A DNA stretch of 64,000 nucleotides, from positions 79,230 through 143,229 of the forward strand of contig JAEUMT010000046.1 of the NCBI GenBank assembly GCA_016791365.1, in the 5' to 3' direction. Positions 61,746 through 64,000 of the stretch are shown here, one piece after another. Within the stretch, counting starts at the first letter, position 1; each line of letters starts with the position of its first letter. The stretch is from Hyphomonadaceae bacterium (GTDB taxonomy: Bacteria; Pseudomonadota; Alphaproteobacteria; Caulobacterales; Aquidulcibacteraceae). Below the pieces are notes generated by a model. The model searched no databases and was not told the origin of the DNA. It saw nothing but the letters and a program-made list of their open reading frames with translations. Position numbers and translations under genes: made by a program.

Positions 61746-62671
61746 GCTACCCATCGCCCCTTCCCGCGCCGCTCTATCAGGGCAGCGTCAACACCTGGGA
61801 ATGCGACGACGGCGGCCATCTCAACATCCGCTTTCATCTTGAGCGCGCCTTCACCGGCCTTGCACACATGGCGCGCGCGCTGGAGCTGCCGCACGCTTTC
61901 ACGGAAAACGCCGGCTCAACGCTGATCGCGCAGGAAGCGCATGTACGCTTTATCAAGGAAGCGCGGCCGGGCGCGCCCTTGGTGATGCATGGCGGCGTCA
62001 TTGAAATGGGCGAGAGCGACGCGACGCTCTGCCTGGACATGCGCCACCACGACGGCGCGCCGGGAACGGTATTCACCTTCAAAGTCCGCCACGTCGAAAC
62101 CCGCGCGCTACGCAGCTTTCCCTGGTCCGCGCGCACGCGCGAAGCGGCAAAGCGGCTAAAGTGCAAAGCGCCCGAACACGCAAAGCCGCGCTCGATCGAT
62201 GTGAGCCAATCGGCCGCTGAAATCTCAATCGCCAACGCGGAGAAGCTCGGCGCGACCCGCATCGGCGGCGCCCTGGTTTCGCCCGACCAATGCGATGCGC
62301 TCGGCCGTTTGCGCGGCGAACATTTCATTGGCCGCATTTCCGACAGCGCGCCCAACTTGCTGGCGCCGTGGCGCCAAGCGGCCACGAGCAACGGCGTGCA
62401 ACCCGCGGGCGCCGTCGTCGAAGCGCGCTTCATCTTCCGCAGATTTCCGCGCGCGGGCGAACTCATCGAAGTGCGCTCGGGCATCGCCGAGATCGGCGAA
62501 AAGACGCTCCGCATCGTTCACTGGCTACTCGATCCAGAAACCGGCGCCGGCTGGGCAAGCATGGAAGCCGTGGCGCTGACGTTCGACATCAACACGCGCA
62601 AAGCCATCACGCCAAACGCCGAAGCCCGCGAACGCGTCGCCAAGCTCGTCGTCTCAGGGCTGCACGTCTGA
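61742..62671 (+). CDS. Acyl-CoA thioesterase-like protein, two hotdog domains
   Basis: About 309 residues from the GTG at 61742. The first hotdog unit begins YQGSVNTWECDDGGHLNIRFHLERAFTGLAHMARAL, the 4HBT 'W.D.dgHlN' pattern. A second, weaker unit starts near GGALVSPDQCDALGRLRGEHFIGRI and runs to WLLDPETGAGWASMEAVALTFD. Double-hotdog thioesterases hydrolyse acyl-CoAs; the substrate is unknown. Translationally coupled to zur, which is unusual. It overlaps the convergent amidohydrolase by 18 bases. Confidence 0.75.
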   Translation: MSYPSPLPAPLYQGSVNTWECDDGGHLNIRFHLERAFTGLAHMARALELPHAFTENAGSTLIAQEAHVRFIKEARPGAPLVMHGGVIEMGESDATLCLDMRHHDGAPGTVFTFKVRHVETRALRSFPWSARTREAAKRLKCKAPEHAKPRSIDVSQSAAEISIANAEKLGATRIGGALVSPDQCDALGRLRGEHFIGRISDSAPNLLAPWRQAATSNGVQPAGAVVEARFIFRRFPRAGELIEVRSGIAEIGEKTLRIVHWLLDPETGAGWASMEAVALTFDINTRKAITPNAEARERVAKLVVSGLHV

Positions 62672-64000
62672 GGCAATGCGCGCGGCGATCGCATCGAGCA
62701 TTTGCTGCAACGTCGCCGCATCATACCAGCGCCCCGCCGCCATCACGCCCTCCGGCGCGCGCAACGTCGCCATGTCAGCCTCGGGATCGCTCGCGAGCAA
62801 CAGCATGTCAGCCCGCGCGCCGACAGCGATGCGCCCGAACACGCCTTCCTGACGCAAGAACCGCGCCGACCCCGCAGTGTCGGCCCGCAAAATATCCACG
62901 GGCGAAAGTCCCGCCTCCCGATGCAACGCGAACTCATCGTGCAGCGAATAGCCCGGATAAACGAATGGCTGCGGCGCGTCCGTCCCGAACAGAAGCGGCG
63001 CGCCCGCTTCATGCAGCGCGCGCACGACAGCAATCCGCGCCGCATGCGCACGGCGCGTCATCGCCCACGCTTCGGCGGGATCACGCGCCTCGGCTTCAGC
63101 GGCCTGGATATTTCGCCAATGGCGGCGCAAGCGCGGCGTGGCGTAGCGATAAAGCGGATCAGCCTCCGCGGCCGCCATATCCGCGAACGCGCGCCGCGCG
63201 CCCATCGCTGTCACAAGCGTTGTATCATTCCAGACCCCGCTCGCGACAACAGCCCGAACCGCCGGCGCGATGTTGCGCGCATCCGCCCGCGCCCAGCGCG
63301 CCTCATCCCAATCAGCTTCGACGCCCGGCGCGAGCGCAAACTCAAACCCCGTCAGATGCTCGATGCTATCGATGCGCAGCGCCAGCACCTCGTTGAGCGT
63401 CATCGAAAACGGCACGTGCGCATAGACTTGCATGCCGTGCGCCCGCGCCGCTTCCACGCCCGCGACAAAAGCCTCGCGCGAAAGATTTTCGTAGAGCTTC
63501 ACGCCGGCATAGCCGTCAGCGCCCAATTGCGCGATGCGCGCGCGCATCTCATCGGCCGTGCGCACAGCACGCGGGTTGTCCCAAGCCGCCTGCGGGCCAT
63601 CGATGATCGGCGTGCTCGAATAGATCGTCGGCCCCGGCGCCTCGCCCGCCGCGATGCGCGCCGCCAGCGCCGCCGTCTCGCGCCTTCCGGCCATGTTGCG
63701 CACGCTTGTGACGCCGTTGGCGAGCAGCAGCACGCCGTCGTCAGGCTCGAAGATATGGACGTGCATATCCGTCAGGCCCGGCGCCAGAATGCGCCCGGCG
63801 CCCGCGATGCGGCGCGCCCCCGCCGGCACGCGAACACGCTCCGCGCGCCCGATCGCAACGATGCGATCGCCGCGCACCAGAACCGTCTGGTTCCCGGCAT
63901 GCGGATCGCCATAGGCGGCGATCACGGTAACGCCGACAAAAGCCGTAACGGGCTGACTCTCACCCGCGCTGGCGCACGCCGCGACAACAAGCGCGGAGAC
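62654..64000 (-). CDS. Amidohydrolase-family lipoprotein (5' end outside window)
   Basis: The frame stays open to the right edge. Residues before the apparent GTG at 63925 read VSALVVAACASAGESQ, a signal peptide with lipobox Cys, so the real start is beyond 64000. Amidohydrolase motifs: LAPGLTDMHVHIFE (HxH metal pair), GVTSVRNMAG, QVYAHVPFS, IDSIEHLTGFE, and the catalytic Asp in LLFGTDAPQPFVYPG. Metal-dependent hydrolase of imidazolone-propionase/prolidase type, substrate unknown, anchored at the envelope. Confidence 0.88.
   Translation of the reverse strand, partial: VSALVVAACASAGESQPVTAFVGVTVIAAYGDPHAGNQTVLVRGDRIVAIGRAERVRVPAGARRIAGAGRILAPGLTDMHVHIFEPDDGVLLLANGVTSVRNMAGRRETAALAARIAAGEAPGPTIYSSTPIIDGPQAAWDNPRAVRTADEMRARIAQLGADGYAGVKLYENLSREAFVAGVEAARAHGMQVYAHVPFSMTLNEVLALRIDSIEHLTGFEFALAPGVEADWDEARWARADARNIAPAVRAVVASGVWNDTTLVTAMGARRAFADMAAAEADPLYRYATPRLRRHWRNIQAAEAEARDPAEAWAMTRRAHAARIAVVRALHEAGAPLLFGTDAPQPFVYPGYSLHDEFALHREAGLSPVDILRADTAGSARFLRQEGVFGRIAVGARADMLLLASDPEADMATLRAPEGVMAAGRWYDAATLQQMLDAIAARIASDVQP

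Overview
The window is a GC-rich (roughly 63-68 percent in most lines) chromosomal segment of an alphaproteobacterium. GroEL/GroES, SerA, PurA, MutL, IleRS and HisRS are all of alphaproteobacterial type. MutL carries its own endonuclease motif instead of relying on MutH. The TonB-dependent receptor, SapC, RcnB-like and PagL-like outer-membrane set points to the Caulobacterales/Hyphomonadaceae side; this placement is inference from protein character, not a database match. I see no prophage, insertion-sequence transposase, rRNA or CRISPR array.

Layout. 1-6.2 kb: the tail of a metallophosphoesterase, two Yip1-type membrane proteins, purA, a patatin-like lipase and two PagL-like outer-membrane proteins. 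6.3-9.2 kb: serine biosynthesis (serC-serA, minus strand) with a structured leader. 9.3-16.7 kb: a universal stress protein, a PhzF-family protein, thiD, kptA, folP, a Nudix hydrolase, a methyltransferase, a glyoxalase-family protein and a secreted two-repeat protein. 16.8-23.7 kb: mutL, a LOG-family hydrolase, rtcB, a compositionally odd small gene next to a degenerate tRNA-Asp-like sequence, and a TetR/metal-hydrolase divergent pair. 23.6-30.2 kb, minus strand: two acyl-CoA dehydrogenases, a catalytic/non-catalytic M16 protease pair, a DUF3035 lipoprotein and lspA. 31.3-38.6 kb: ileS, glutathione peroxidase, and an EmrAB-like efflux pair with a divergent TetR. 38.7-43.4 kb: an RGG-repeat secreted protein, an EF-hand protein and groESL with a CIRCE-like operator. 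43.5-49.5 kb: a repeat-flanked small gene, a GNAT acetyltransferase, an M24 peptidase, a frameshifted TonB receptor and nhaA. 49.6-64 kb: hisS, a tandem pair of small unknown proteins, a DsbD/ScsB-type reductase with a redoxin partner, sapC, a DUF885 peptidase, a vWA lipoprotein, two GIY-YIG-type proteins, zur, a double-hotdog thioesterase and an amidohydrolase lipoprotein cut by the window end.

The gene content is mostly housekeeping; the unusual material lies between and inside genes. Five intergenic inverted repeats (near 4.9, 18.7, 19.9, 41.6 and 51.1 kb) are each built from degenerate 7-nt units with a different word at each locus, yet all fit one pattern (RGNANTN). Several other palindromic repeat families are scattered through the window. 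One copy lies in frame inside ileS, another inside the signal-peptide region of an M16 protease, and a third supplies the C-terminus of a GIY-YIG protein. The palindromes are therefore shaping proteins as well as spacers.
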